Shown piece by piece: positions 9,134 through 16,713 of a stretch of DNA of 64,000 nt (within the stretch, counting starts at the first letter, position 1; the number at the start of each line of letters is the position of its first letter). This DNA comes from Aquabacterium sp. NJ1 (GTDB lineage Bacteria; Pseudomonadota; Gammaproteobacteria; Burkholderiales; Burkholderiaceae_C), in assembly GCF_000768065.1 (NCBI RefSeq), contig NZ_JRKM01000001.1, positions 1,178,001 through 1,242,000 on the forward strand, read 5' to 3'. Both the position numbers and the translations under genes were made by a program. The notes beneath the pieces were generated by a model that did no database searches, was not told the origin of the DNA, and saw nothing but the letters and a program-made list of their open reading frames with translations.

Positions 9134-9433
9134 ATGAATCAACGTCAACTGCTGTCTTCTGCCCTCGCCTCGCTGCTGGCCGTGGGTGCCATCCAGGCGG
9201 CGCATGCTGCTGAAGAAGGCGCAGCCAAGGACAAGGAAAAGTGCTTCGGCATCGTCAAGGCCGGCCAGAACAGCTGCGCCAACCTGTCTGGCACGCACTC
9301 GTGCGCCGGCGAAGCCAAGGCCGACAATTCGCCCGTGGAGTGGAAGCTGGTGGCCAAGGGCACCTGCGCCAAGCTGGGCGGCCTGAGCCTTGAGCAAGCC
9401 AAGGCGGCGCTGGCCCAGGCCGGCGGCAAGTGA
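9134..9433 (+). CDS. bufA1: Bufferin-type precursor peptide (DUF2282)
   Basis: This 99-residue precursor belongs to the DUF2282 family. It has a Sec signal peptide (residues 1-25, cleavage expected after AHA) and a short mature region with exactly four cysteines at 37, 48, 57 and 78, in contexts KCFG, NSCAN, HSCAG and GTCAK. This is the family signature. In bufferins the partner MNIO enzyme converts cysteines to modified heterocycles, and the exported peptide binds copper. The start has a good AAGGA site. The MNIO gene begins 14 bases downstream, so this heads a bufABC operon. Assignment as a copper-binding peptide is by family; the metal was not tested here. Confidence 0.9.
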   Translation: MNQRQLLSSALASLLAVGAIQAAHAAEEGAAKDKEKCFGIVKAGQNSCANLSGTHSCAGEAKADNSPVEWKLVAKGTCAKLGGLSLEQAKAALAQAGGK

Positions 9434-9447
9434 GGGCCTGACACCCG

Positions 9448-10395
9448 ATGAGCAGCACGTGGTCCCTGGTGGGTATTGGCCTGCGCCAACCACACGCGCA
9501 GGAGTTGTTGCGGCTGCGCCCGCCTGAACTGGGCTTCCTGGAGGTGCATTCCGAGAACTTCTTTGCCGATGGCGGGGCGGCCCTCGACGTGCTGGACCAG
9601 ATGCGGGCGCTCTACCCCATCAGCCTGCATGGCGTGGGCTTGTCGCTGGGCTCTGCCTCGGGCATCGATGCCGACCACCTGACGCGGCTGGCTCGCCTGG
9701 TGGCCCGCGTCAACCCCGTTCGGGTGTCGGACCACGCCAGTTTTGCGCGCGTCGCCCCTGCGGTGCCGGGGCAAGCTGGCGCCGTGCACGCCAGCGACCT
9801 GCTGCCCCTGGCCTTCACGCCGACCTCGCAAGATGTGCTGGTGGCCAACATCCAGCAGGTGCAGGACAAGCTCCAGCGCCCCATCCTGATCGAGAACCTG
9901 TCGGCCTACATGGCCTACCAGGATGATGAGATCGCGGAGGTGGATTTCCTGATCCAGACCTGCCGGCGCGCAGGCTGCCAGTTGCTGCTGGACCTCAACA
10001 ACCTCGTCGTCAACGGCCTGAACCGGGCGCGGCGCACCACCTGGCAACACACGCCGGGCGTCGAACCTGATCGGGGCCAGGCGCTGACCAAGGCGCGGGC
10101 CGAGGCGCTGGACTTTGTCTGGTCCATCCCGCCGGGCATGGTGGGTGAAATTCACCTGGCCGGCTTTCGCTGGGCCGAGCCCGACCGCCTGATCATCGAC
10201 GACCACAGCCAGCGCGTGCACCCCACGGTGTGGGACGTGTACGCCCAGACGCTGGCCCACCTGGGCGAGATCCCCACCCTGATCGAATGGGACGTGGACC
10301 TGCCCCCCCTGGCCGTGCTGCTGGACGAAGCCCGCCTGGCTGCACAGGCGCTGGCCCAGCACCGCGGGGAGGCCGAGCATGAGTCGATCGACTGA
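9448..10395 (+). CDS. bufB: MNIO family peptide-modifying enzyme (DUF692)
   Basis: This 315-residue TIM-barrel enzyme is of the multinuclear non-heme iron oxidative (MNIO, formerly DUF692) family, cytosolic. Family motifs occur in order: GLRQPHAQELL, EVHSENFFADGG, SLHGVGLSLGS, VSDHASF, LIENLSAYMAY, DLNNLVVNG and EIHLAGF, followed by DDHSQRVHP. These carry the His, Asp and Glu residues that bind the iron cluster. It would oxidise cysteines of the DUF2282 precursor encoded immediately upstream. The downstream DUF2063 gene overlaps it by 17 bases, which indicates coupled translation and a complex of the two proteins. Confidence 0.94.
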   Translation: MSSTWSLVGIGLRQPHAQELLRLRPPELGFLEVHSENFFADGGAALDVLDQMRALYPISLHGVGLSLGSASGIDADHLTRLARLVARVNPVRVSDHASFARVAPAVPGQAGAVHASDLLPLAFTPTSQDVLVANIQQVQDKLQRPILIENLSAYMAYQDDEIAEVDFLIQTCRRAGCQLLLDLNNLVVNGLNRARRTTWQHTPGVEPDRGQALTKARAEALDFVWSIPPGMVGEIHLAGFRWAEPDRLIIDDHSQRVHPTVWDVYAQTLAHLGEIPTLIEWDVDLPPLAVLLDEARLAAQALAQHRGEAEHESID

Positions 10396-11203
10396 ATTGG
10401 CGCGGCAGCAGGCGGTGCTGGCGGCCTGGCGCACCCCACACAACACCGAACGGCCTTGGGATGCATCCCAGGCCTGCTGGCCGGCGCTCGTGGCCGCACG
10501 CCTGCAAACCGATGCGACCGGCTTGCGTGCCTACCAGCTCAACGCGCAGGCCACCGCACAACGCGTGATCGCCGCGCACTACCCGACGCTGCAGGCCATG
10601 CTGGGTGAGGACACGTTGAAGGCGCTGGCGCTCATCCTGTGGCAGGAGGCGCCACCCGACCGTGGTGACCTGGGCGCATGGGGGGCGGCCTTGCCGGGTT
10701 TGATCGAGCGCCACCCGGATCTGCAGACCTGGCCCTGGCTGGCCGATTGCGCCCGGCTGGACTGGGCCCGCCACCAGTGCGAGCGCGCCGCGGATGCCAA
10801 CCTGGACACCCGCAGCCTGAACCTGTTGGCCGAAACCGAACCTGAACAGCTGCACCTGGCGCTCAAGCCCTGTGTGCAGTTGCTCTCGTCAGACTGGCCT
10901 GTGGTGGCGCTGTGGCAGGCACATCAGGGCCCTGCCGACACCCATGAGGATGCCGCCCGGCTTGCATTGCGAAGCGGGCAAACCGGCGACGTGGTGGTCT
11001 GGCGCCAGCCCTGGTTGTTGCAGATGGCGCCCGTGGGCCCCGCAGACGCCCTGTGGATGAAGGCGCTCCTGACGCAGCCAGATCAGCCCCTGGGGACCTT
11101 GCTGGCCCAGGCCCCGACTGGCTTCGATTTCGGTACCTGGCTGAACCAGACCGTGGCGCAGGGCTGGTTGTGGAAGCTGAGCGCCACGGCGGATCAGGTC
11201 TGA
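10379..11203 (+). CDS. bufC: DUF2063-containing bufferin maturation partner
   Basis: This is a 274-residue protein. The first 140 residues match the DUF2063 pattern (RAYQLNAQATAQRVIAAHYP, then MLGEDTLKALA and a GDLGAWGAALPGLIERHP segment). The rest is a divergent C-terminal domain. DUF2063 proteins accompany MNIO enzymes and are thought to present the precursor peptide to the enzyme. The ATG lies inside bufB, overlapping it by 17 bases. No DoxX-type membrane gene follows, although one is common in related loci; instead the convergent tolA gene ends only 21 bases beyond the stop. No transcription terminator with a T-run is visible between them. Confidence 0.88.
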   Translation: MSRSTELARQQAVLAAWRTPHNTERPWDASQACWPALVAARLQTDATGLRAYQLNAQATAQRVIAAHYPTLQAMLGEDTLKALALILWQEAPPDRGDLGAWGAALPGLIERHPDLQTWPWLADCARLDWARHQCERAADANLDTRSLNLLAETEPEQLHLALKPCVQLLSSDWPVVALWQAHQGPADTHEDAARLALRSGQTGDVVVWRQPWLLQMAPVGPADALWMKALLTQPDQPLGTLLAQAPTGFDFGTWLNQTVAQGWLWKLSATADQV

Positions 11204-11224
11204 GGCACTCGGCGCTCAGCCAGC

Positions 11225-12151
11225 TCAGAAGTCTTTCGGACGGAACTCCAGCTGCATCACCGGCGGCACACGGCCGCTTTCGTCAGCAGGCAGCACCTCG
11301 GTGCGATCGAGCGCACGCATCACAGCCTCGTCCCACGAAGCCACCCCGGAGCGCTCGATGAACTTGGTCGACAGGATGCGGCCATCCGGGCCGCAGCGCA
11401 CTTCGACCACGGCCAGCGGGTTGCCGCTCACGTTGTCGGTGAACACGATGTTGGGCTTGATGCGGGCCTTGATGCGGCCGCCATAAGCCGCACTCGGGCC
11501 GGCCGATCGGCTGGGTGTACCCAGCGAACCCAGTTCGGACATCATCTCCTGCAGCTTGGCCTTGCGCAGGGCTTCGCGTTCGGCCGCGGCCTTGGCACTG
11601 CTGTCGGCACTGGTGGCCTTGGACGTGACCGGCTTGACCTCGGGCACCTTCTTGGGCTCCGGCTTCGGTGCCGGTTTAGGCTCAGGCTCCACCGGTTTCT
11701 TGGGCGGCACCTTCTCGGCCTTCTTCACCGGCTTGGGCGGCTCGGTCTCAAAGACCTCGACAGGCTCGCGGTGCTTGCGTTTCTTGGGTTCTTTCTTGGG
11801 CGGCGTGCGTGACACCACCACATCCGGGATCGGCTGAGGTGGCGGCGGTTCCGGCTCGGCGGCCTTCACGGGTTCGGGCGGCGTCTCTGGTGGTTTTTCA
11901 ACCGGCTGCTCGACCTGTGGCGGTGGGGGCGGCGGCTCCACGGCCTCGGGCACCGCCGCACGCGGGATGTCCGACCAGACTTCGGCCTCGACCGTTTCCG
12001 GGTTGGTCATCTTCCAGTGCACGCCAAAGGCCAGCGCGGCCACCAGCATCAGGTGCACGCCAAGGGCCATGGCCACGCCCGAGGTCCAGCCGTCCGCTGT
12101 GCGCGGGCGCAGGTCCGGGCCGGCTCCTGGGTGGACGACGTCGGCGTTCAA
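11225..12151 (-). CDS. tolA: TolA, envelope-spanning Tol-Pal protein
   Basis: This is a 308-residue inner-membrane protein. It has one N-terminal membrane segment (about residues 25-45), a long proline/lysine/glutamate-rich region with an alanine-rich helix that spans the periplasm (about 65-205), and a compact C-terminal domain with one cysteine, typical of TolA/TonB C-termini (KPNIVFTDNVSGNPLAVVEVRCGPDG). TolA links the TolQR proton channel to TolB and Pal during outer-membrane constriction at division. It follows tolR by four bases in the ybgC-tolQ-tolR-tolA operon. The proline-rich linker makes it partly TonB-like, but the tolQR neighbours and ybgC decide for TolA. Confidence 0.9.
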   Translation of the reverse strand: MNADVVHPGAGPDLRPRTADGWTSGVAMALGVHLMLVAALAFGVHWKMTNPETVEAEVWSDIPRAAVPEAVEPPPPPPQVEQPVEKPPETPPEPVKAAEPEPPPPQPIPDVVVSRTPPKKEPKKRKHREPVEVFETEPPKPVKKAEKVPPKKPVEPEPKPAPKPEPKKVPEVKPVTSKATSADSSAKAAAEREALRKAKLQEMMSELGSLGTPSRSAGPSAAYGGRIKARIKPNIVFTDNVSGNPLAVVEVRCGPDGRILSTKFIERSGVASWDEAVMRALDRTEVLPADESGRVPPVMQLEFRPKDF

Positions 12152-12155
12152 GGCG

Positions 12156-12599
12156 TCAGCCCCCTGTGGTGCGCACCGACAGGCCCACGCGGGCCACGCC
12201 GGCTTTCTGCAGCACGTCCATCACGTGCACCACGGACTCGTAGCGCACGTCCTTGCGCGCGCTGATGATCACGGGCACGGCGGCGGGGCCACCAGCCGCC
12301 TCGTCCTGCAAGGGCTTGATGCGCGCGGCCAACTCGCTCACGTCCAAGGTGTCGACGTCCTTGCGGTCAATGCGCAGGCGCACACGGTCGGCGTCTTCCA
12401 GCACGACCTCGATGACCTTTTCGGGCGCCTTGCGGGCCTTGCCGATGCTGGGCAAGTCCACCACGCCGGTCGGCAGCAGCGGTGCGCTCACCATGAAGAT
12501 GATCAGCAGCACCAGCATCACGTCGATGAACGGGACCATGTTGATCTCGTTGCGGGTGCGCCTGCCACGGCGCCCGCCTCGGGCATTGAGCTCGGCCAC
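12156..12599 (-). CDS. tolR: TolR proton-channel subunit
   Basis: This 147-residue protein of the ExbD/TolR family has a basic N-terminus, a single membrane helix with the conserved functional Asp (NEINMVPFIDVMLVLLIIF), and a periplasmic domain that ends in GVARVGLSVRTTGG. It couples proton flow to motion of TolA. The start is a GTG two bases after the tolQ stop. The only internal ATG lies inside the membrane helix and would destroy it. The gene is part of the tolQRA operon. Confidence 0.93.
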   Translation of the reverse strand: MAELNARGGRRGRRTRNEINMVPFIDVMLVLLIIFMVSAPLLPTGVVDLPSIGKARKAPEKVIEVVLEDADRVRLRIDRKDVDTLDVSELAARIKPLQDEAAGGPAAVPVIISARKDVRYESVVHVMDVLQKAGVARVGLSVRTTGG

Positions 12600-12601
12600 G
12601 G

Positions 12602-13306
12602 TCAGTGCCCCTGTGGTGCGCCAGCCGGGTTGGCCGGTGCGGCGTTGCGCGCCAGGATGTTGGAGAACTCTTCCATGAAGGACTCCATCTGGATGGCGAT
12701 GCGATCAATGTCGCGCGCCAGGCGGTTGTAGGCCAGCACGGCGGGGATGGCCGCAAACAGGCCGATGGCCGTGGCCACCAGGGCCTCGGCGATACCGGGC
12801 GCCACCGTGGCCAACGTCACCTGCTGCATGTTGGACAGACCCGTGAAGGCGTGCATGATCCCCCACACCGTGCCGAACAGGCCGATGTAAGGCGACACCG
12901 AACCCACCGAGCCGAGAAAGTCCAGGCGCGCTTCGATGACGTCCATCTCACGCTGGAAGCTGGCGCGCATGGCGCGGCGGGCGCCGTCCAGCAAGGTGGG
13001 CACATCGGTCACACGGCGCTCGCGCAGCTTCATGAATTCGCGCATGCCCGCGGCGAAGATGCGCTCTTGCGGCGAGGGAGGGCCTTCGCCGCGTTGCGCG
13101 TCCTGGTAGAGCTCCTGCAGGGTGCGCCCGGCCCAGAATTCGCGGTCGAACTCGTCGTTGTCGGTGCGCACGCGCTTGAGCCCGATCAGCTTGCTGAAAA
13201 TGACGCTCCAGCTGGCCAGCGACACCGCCAGCAGCAGCGCCAGCACGATCTGCACCACCGCGCTGGCATGCAGCACCAAGGCAATGATGGACAAGTCTTG
13301 GTTCAT
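12602..13306 (-). CDS. tolQ: TolQ proton-channel subunit
   Basis: This 234-residue inner-membrane protein of the MotA/TolQ/ExbB family has three membrane helices: one near the N-terminus (about residues 15-40) and a pair around 135-205. Conserved family text includes SPYIGLFGTVWGIMHAF and APGIAEALVATAIGLFAAIPAVLAYNRL. TolQ and TolR form the proton-driven motor of the Tol-Pal system. It begins six bases after ybgC and ends two bases before tolR, so all four genes are read together. A second, ExbB-type paralogue lies at 41189-41962. Confidence 0.95.
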   Translation of the reverse strand: MNQDLSIIALVLHASAVVQIVLALLLAVSLASWSVIFSKLIGLKRVRTDNDEFDREFWAGRTLQELYQDAQRGEGPPSPQERIFAAGMREFMKLRERRVTDVPTLLDGARRAMRASFQREMDVIEARLDFLGSVGSVSPYIGLFGTVWGIMHAFTGLSNMQQVTLATVAPGIAEALVATAIGLFAAIPAVLAYNRLARDIDRIAIQMESFMEEFSNILARNAAPANPAGAPQGH

Positions 13307-13312
13307 GGGAAA

Positions 13313-13816
13313 TCAGGCTCCAGAGGTTGGAATCGGGGTGGGCAGGACAGACAGGATGCGCGCGGGGATGCGGCCGGGCTTGAGGTCTTCCTGGCCGGGC
13401 TGGGACTGCACCCAGCCAATGCGAACCTGCCCCTGCGTCAGCAAGGTCGCGCCGCGCCAGACGTCCTGCGCGAAGCTCACGCTGCTGCGCCCGACATTGA
13501 TGACGCTGACGGTCACCGTCAAACGGTCGTCCAGGCGGGCGGGCTTGATGAAGCGCATCTGCGTGTCGGCCACGACGAACATGCCCTCGCCCGAATGGCG
13601 CATGCCCTCCTGCTCGAAGCCCAGGGAGGACAGCCACTCGGTGCGGGCGCGCTCCATGAACTTGAGGTAGTTGCCGTAGAACACGATGCCACCGGCATCG
13701 GTGTCTTCCCAGTAAATGCGGATCGCATGACGGAAATGCGCATTGACCAGGGCGCTGGGCACGGTGGGCGCGGCGGCGGTATCGACAGAAGCGTCAGCAG
13801 CGGACAGCAGGCTCAT
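13313..13816 (-). CDS. ybgC: YbgC-type acyl-CoA thioesterase of the Tol-Pal operon
   Basis: This is a hot-dog fold thioesterase of the 4-hydroxybenzoyl-CoA thioesterase / YbgC group. The core begins RIYWEDTDAGGIVFYGNYLKF, which contains the catalytic Asp, and continues with FMERARTEWL. It probably hydrolyses acyl-CoA or acyl-ACP near the inner membrane, and it is almost always the first gene of tol-pal operons, as here. The start is uncertain. I give the ATG at 13816 (167 residues), an ATG at 13825 is equally possible, and a TTG at 13870 is less likely. None has a strong ribosome site. The C-terminus is proline-rich and longer than in E. coli. Confidence 0.88.
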   Translation of the reverse strand: MSLLSAADASVDTAAAPTVPSALVNAHFRHAIRIYWEDTDAGGIVFYGNYLKFMERARTEWLSSLGFEQEGMRHSGEGMFVVADTQMRFIKPARLDDRLTVTVSVINVGRSSVSFAQDVWRGATLLTQGQVRIGWVQSQPGQEDLKPGRIPARILSVLPTPIPTSGA

Positions 13817-13900
13817 GGCCGCCATTATCCAGGGGATCGGGCCTGATCGTGCCGCCAGGCTGTCATTCAAACTGTCAAGACACGTAAAGCGCGCGGTGCA

Positions 13901-14419
13901 TCAAAGGAAATCGGGCGGCTGAACCGCGTGCAGCGTCACGCTGGTGTGCCCGTCGCGCTCGCGGCTGCGCAGCCACCACACCGCCCCCTTGCGCACCGAC
14001 CAGGCCAGATCCTGCCCGGTCAGCAGGCGGGCGGCCAGCATGCCCAGCGTGGGCTGGTGCCCGACCAGCAGCACGGCATCCCTGGCGCGGGGCCAGCGCG
14101 CTGCCTCCAGCAGGTCGTCCACGCTGGCCTGTGGGTTGATGGATTTCACCGTCTTGAACGTGCGGCCCAGCGCCAGCGCAGTCTGCTGCGTGCGCTGTGC
14201 CGGGCTGACCAGCACACGGGTCGTGTCGGGCAAGCGCTGGTTGAGCCATTGGGCCATGCGCTCGGCCTGCCGCTCGCCCTTGGGGGTCAAGGTGCGGGCG
14301 AGGTCCTGCGCCATGTCGATGTGGACCGTCAGGTCTTCGCCGGCTTCTGCGCGGGCCTGCAAGGCTTCGTCCAGCGGCAAAGCGTGTGCCTGAGCGTGCC
14401 GCCACAAGATCAGATCCAT
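13901..14419 (-). CDS. sixA: Phosphohistidine phosphatase SixA
   Basis: This 172-residue cytosolic enzyme of the histidine phosphatase superfamily has the catalytic RHA motif near the N-terminus (LILWRHAQA), SPAQRTQQTA, and the second catalytic His in VGHQPTLG. SixA-type enzymes remove phosphate from histidine phosphotransfer proteins, including the PTS-Ntr component NPr. It starts 77 bases after the ppk1 stop on the same strand, so it could be co-transcribed with polyphosphate kinase, a pairing seen in related bacteria. The insert with HIDMAQDLARTLTPKGERQA near residue 35 is normal for the family. Confidence 0.9.
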   Translation of the reverse strand: MDLILWRHAQAHALPLDEALQARAEAGEDLTVHIDMAQDLARTLTPKGERQAERMAQWLNQRLPDTTRVLVSPAQRTQQTALALGRTFKTVKSINPQASVDDLLEAARWPRARDAVLLVGHQPTLGMLAARLLTGQDLAWSVRKGAVWWLRSRERDGHTSVTLHAVQPPDFL

Positions 14420-14496
14420 GCTGAACTCCTCATGCGCCCTCCTGGATGTGTCATGCCCGGGCAGCCTGATGGATCAACGCGTCAGGCTGATGACAA

Positions 14497-16542
14497 TCAG
14501 ATCAAGGCGCGAAAGCGGGCCATCAAAGCCTGCTGAGCACTGACGCCATCTTGCGAGACGCGCTCGTAGCGGCCATCACCCAACTGGCGCCAGGCATCGC
14601 GGTGGTCCAGCAGATACGGCACCAGGCACTCGTCGATCACGCGCTGGCGCAAGGCCGCATCGCGCACGGGCCAGGCGGCTTCGATGCGCCGCGTCATGTT
14701 GCGGTTCATCCAGTCGGCGCTGGACAGGTAGAGCACCTCGTCGTCATCCCCTGGGCCCCAGCGGAAGTACAGCACACGCGTGTGCTCGAGCATGCGGCCC
14801 ACGATGGAGCGCACGCGGATGTTCTCGGACAACCCGGGCACACCCGGCGGCAAGATGCAGGCCCCACGCACGACGAGGTCGATGCTGACGCCTGCCTGCC
14901 CCGCTTCCAGCAAGGCCGCGATCAAGGGCTCGTCCGTCAGGGAGTTGAGCTTGAGCACGATGCGTGCGGGCTGGCCGGCCTGGGCCGCCTCGGCCACATG
15001 CTTGATGGTGCGGATCAGGTGCGACTGCATGCTGAACGGTGCCAGCAGCAGGTGCCGGGTGGACTTCTGGTGCGTCAGGCTGGAGAGCTGCTGGAACACC
15101 ATGTCCACATCGGCCGTGATCTCGGCATTGCTGGTCAGGTAACCTACGTCGGTGTACAGGCGCGCTGTCTTGGGGTTGTAGTTGCCCGTGGACAGATGGG
15201 CGTAACGCCGCAGGCGATTGCCCTCGCGGCGCGTCACCAGCATCATCTTGGCGTGGGTCTTGAGGCCCACGATGCCGTACACCACCTGCGCCCCCAGCGC
15301 CTCCAGGCGTTCGGCCCAGTTGATGTTGGCCTCTTCGTCGAAGCGCGCCTTCAGCTCCACCACGGCCAGCACTTCCTTGCCGCGGCGCACGGCTTCGAGC
15401 AGCAAGTCCATCAACACCGACTCGCTGCCGGTGCGGTAGATGGTCTGCTTGATGGCCAGCACATCCGGGTCGTACACGGCCTCGCGCAAGAAGGCCACGA
15501 CCGCATCAAATGACTCGAAGGGATGGTGCAGCAGGCAGTCCTGGTGGCGCAGGTGCTCGAACATGCCGGCCTGCGGCAAGGTCTGCGGCCAGCCGGCCTG
15601 GTAGTTCGGGAAGCGCAGCGGGTCGGCATCGGCCTGGTCGATCAACTGCGTGAGGCGCACGAGGTTGACGGGGCCGTTCACCTCATAGAGAGCTTGCTTG
15701 TCCAGGCCGAACTGCTCGAGCAGGAAGTCGGACAGATCCTTGGGGCAGTTGAACACCACCTCCAGCCGCACCGACTGGCCGAACTGGCGCGTGCTCATCT
15801 TGGAGCGCAGGGCCTGGCGCAGGTCGGTGACATCGTCTTCGTCCACGTCGATGTCCGAATCCCGCGTGAGGCGGAACTGCGAGAAGGCCTGCATCTCGCG
15901 GCCGGCAAACAGCTCCCCCAGGTGCGAGCGGATCACGCTGGACAGCAGCACAAAGCACTGCTTGCCGTCCGAGATTTCGGGGGGCAGCTTGATCACGCGC
16001 GGCAGCACGCGCGGGATGCGCACGATGGCGATGTCGTTGTCGCGCCCGAAGGCATCGCGCCCACTCAGGCGCACGATGAAGTTCAGCGTCTTGTTGGCAA
16101 CCTGCGGGAAGGGGTGCGACGGGTCCAGCCCGATGGGCACCAGCAGCGGGCGAACCTGGCGATGGAAGAAATCGGCCACCCAGGCGCTCTGGGCCTCGTT
16201 GCGGTGCGCGTGGTTGAGGATGTAAATGCCGGCCTCGCGCAGCGCCGGGCCGACCACGTCGTTGAAGATCTGGTACTGGTCGTCAACCAGTTGATGGGCC
16301 TCTTTGGCGACATCGGCCAGGTACTGCGGGTCGATGCCGGTGCCGCGGGTGCGCGAGGCCTCCAGCACATCGGCAAAGCGGACCTCGAAGAATTCGTCGA
16401 GGTTGGACGACACGATGCAGATGTAGCGCAGGCGCTCCAGCAGGGGCACGTCCTCCCGCTGCGCTTGCGCCAGCACCCGGCGGTTGAATTCCAGAATGGC
16501 CTGTTCGCGGCTCAACAACTTCAAACGCGGGGCGGTGTACAC
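14497..16542 (-). CDS. ppk1: Polyphosphate kinase 1
   Basis: This 681-residue enzyme polymerises the gamma-phosphate of ATP into inorganic polyphosphate. The four PPK1 domains are all present: LSREQAILEFNRRVL near the N-terminus, SNLDEFFEVRF, the HHPFESFD segment, a first catalytic-His region with KTHAKMMLVTRREG, and a second with RMLEHTRVLYF. I place the start at the GTG at 16542, since AAGGAAG precedes it by nine bases; a TTG at 16563 is the longer alternative. A candidate PHO box lies 87 bases upstream. The downstream neighbour is sixA. No ppx or pst genes are in the window. Confidence 0.95.
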   Translation of the reverse strand: MYTAPRLKLLSREQAILEFNRRVLAQAQREDVPLLERLRYICIVSSNLDEFFEVRFADVLEASRTRGTGIDPQYLADVAKEAHQLVDDQYQIFNDVVGPALREAGIYILNHAHRNEAQSAWVADFFHRQVRPLLVPIGLDPSHPFPQVANKTLNFIVRLSGRDAFGRDNDIAIVRIPRVLPRVIKLPPEISDGKQCFVLLSSVIRSHLGELFAGREMQAFSQFRLTRDSDIDVDEDDVTDLRQALRSKMSTRQFGQSVRLEVVFNCPKDLSDFLLEQFGLDKQALYEVNGPVNLVRLTQLIDQADADPLRFPNYQAGWPQTLPQAGMFEHLRHQDCLLHHPFESFDAVVAFLREAVYDPDVLAIKQTIYRTGSESVLMDLLLEAVRRGKEVLAVVELKARFDEEANINWAERLEALGAQVVYGIVGLKTHAKMMLVTRREGNRLRRYAHLSTGNYNPKTARLYTDVGYLTSNAEITADVDMVFQQLSSLTHQKSTRHLLLAPFSMQSHLIRTIKHVAEAAQAGQPARIVLKLNSLTDEPLIAALLEAGQAGVSIDLVVRGACILPPGVPGLSENIRVRSIVGRMLEHTRVLYFRWGPGDDDEVLYLSSADWMNRNMTRRIEAAWPVRDAALRQRVIDECLVPYLLDHRDAWRQLGDGRYERVSQDGVSAQQALMARFRALI

Positions 16543-16592
16543 CTGACAACACTTCCTTTGCAATCAAACCGGATCGCGCCAGACAAAGCGCG

Positions 16593-16620
16593 GGGCTTTG
16601 AGTTTAGAACGCCAAAGCCC
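16593..16620. repeat. 8-bp inverted repeat upstream of ppk1
   Basis: GGGCTTTG at 16593-16600 and CAAAGCCC at 16613-16620 form a perfect inverted repeat with a 12-base loop. It lies between polA and ppk1 on the minus strand. It could be a factor-dependent terminator for polA, or a protein-binding site overlapping the ppk1 promoter. No T-run follows, so a simple intrinsic terminator is unlikely. Confidence 0.55.
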
Positions 16621-16628
16621 TCAGGATG

Positions 16629-16646
16629 ATGACAGTTGTGTGTCAG
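16629..16646 (-). promoter_or_regulatory. Candidate PHO box upstream of ppk1
   Basis: Read on the minus strand this is CTGACAC-ACAA-CTGTCAT: two seven-base direct repeats with a four-base spacer, which is the layout bound by PhoB. The second half matches the consensus CTGTCAT exactly and the first matches five of seven. A possible -10 (TCTAAA) lies 20 bases downstream, somewhat further than in E. coli Pho promoters. Its position 87 bases ahead of the ppk1 start makes phosphate control of polyphosphate synthesis plausible. Confidence 0.5.
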
Positions 16647-16713
16647 TGTGCAGCTGACCACGCCGCGCAAGGCGGGTGGGCGATCAGCTGGCGGCCTCCC
16701 ACGCCGCGCACGG

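Noticed and set aside
13817-13870. A longer YbgC starting at TTG 13870
   Set aside because: The extra residues are not conserved in the family and no ribosome site stands before the TTG.
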